Shown: positions 63,663 through 64,000 of the stretch, in pieces
Numbering within the stretch: the first letter of the stretch is position 1
Layout of the letters: each line of letters begins with the position of its first letter
Assembly (NCBI GenBank): GCA_027186245.1
Contig: CP114488.1
Span: 8,909,501 to 8,973,500, forward strand
Reading direction: 5' to 3'
DNA length: 64,000 nt
Origin: Coriaria nepalensis
Lineage: Eukaryota > Streptophyta > Magnoliopsida > Cucurbitales > Coriariaceae
Translations under genes and position numbers: made by a program
The notes under the pieces: generated by a model
The model's database searches: none
What the model saw: the letters and a program-made list of their open reading frames with translations, nothing else
Told to the model about the DNA's origin: nothing

Positions 63663-64000
63663 TATTATGTTCCTTTTCCTGGGATCCTAATTACAGCTAA
63701 GCGAAAAGAAGAAGGAATTTTTAAGTATGGAAGAAGAGTTGTTTTTTTTCTTATTTTTTTGTTTTTTTCGGGGAAATGAAAGAGTTTCTATATTTAAGAT
63801 TGCCAGATAGGTATTATTTGGGTTTTGCTTATGTATTGGTATTAGAAACTCTAGCACGATAACTTCTTATTTATTTATTAATATATTTAAGTTTTGACCT
63901 AGCCCCCTGTCTCTAGACCATTATTGTAACGAAGTATTATAATAATAAACAAATAAGCACAATATTAATCTGTATTTAGATCCTATCTTCAGAAATTTGA
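63663..64000. other. Upstream region of the small MEGLIP protein gene
   Basis: This is the probable leader and promoter on the minus strand: a T/A-rich stretch at 63741-63770 and AT-rich DNA to the window edge. No gene is seen. Confidence 0.4.

Overview
This is a window of nuclear DNA from a flowering plant, most likely a eudicot. The evidence is AT-rich intergenic DNA, genes broken into many short exons by T-rich GT-AG introns, plant-only families (L-type lectin receptor kinase, ARGOS-like, SKIP35, LEA_2, group C MAP kinase, RAP protein) and a Ty1/copia retrotransposon. Species and chromosome cannot be read from the sequence. Exon boundaries below were worked out by eye from splice sites, reading phase and family conservation.

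Left part (1-8.1 kb): the first five exons of a diacylglycerol acyltransferase 2 gene lie on the minus strand at 2.5-3.9 kb. Its 3' exons were not found and may lie beyond the left edge. This gene is flanked by AT-rich DNA holding two long fold-back (inverted-repeat) elements near 1.4-2.2 kb and 6.85-7.47 kb. Next come an L-type lectin receptor kinase (8.2-10.8 kb, plus) and a Myb/SANT-like DNA-binding protein (11.6-12.8 kb, minus), which shares a ~600 bp divergent promoter interval with the next gene.

Centre (13.4-34.5 kb): a complete nucleoporin NUP160 gene of 27 exons (13.46-29.55 kb, plus; 1496 aa when joined). A 5.0 kb Ty1/copia element (19,535-24,535) sits in its intron 13, with 5 bp target duplications and LTRs differing at one base in 212. 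It is therefore a recent insertion into an essential-type gene. MTHFR follows on the minus strand (ten exons, 598 aa).

Right part (34.5-64 kb): ~5.9 kb of repeat-rich intergenic DNA, then SKIP35 (plus), an ARGOS-like organ-size protein (minus), a LEA_2 desiccation-type protein (minus), a chloroplast RAP-domain protein (minus), a group C MAP kinase of the MPK1/2/7/14 type (minus), a decayed poly(ADP-ribose) glycohydrolase pseudogene (plus) and a small conserved plant protein of unknown function (minus).

The genes are independent transcription units, not an operon. From memory of Arabidopsis, the order MTHFR - SKIP35 - ARGOS-like - LEA_2 matches a chromosome 2 block (At2g44160, At2g44090, At2g44080, At2g44060), which suggests conserved microsynteny. 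No clearly new biological system was seen. The most notable items are the young copia insertion, the fold-back elements, a small hairpin in the 38 kb gap and the deleted PARG copy.
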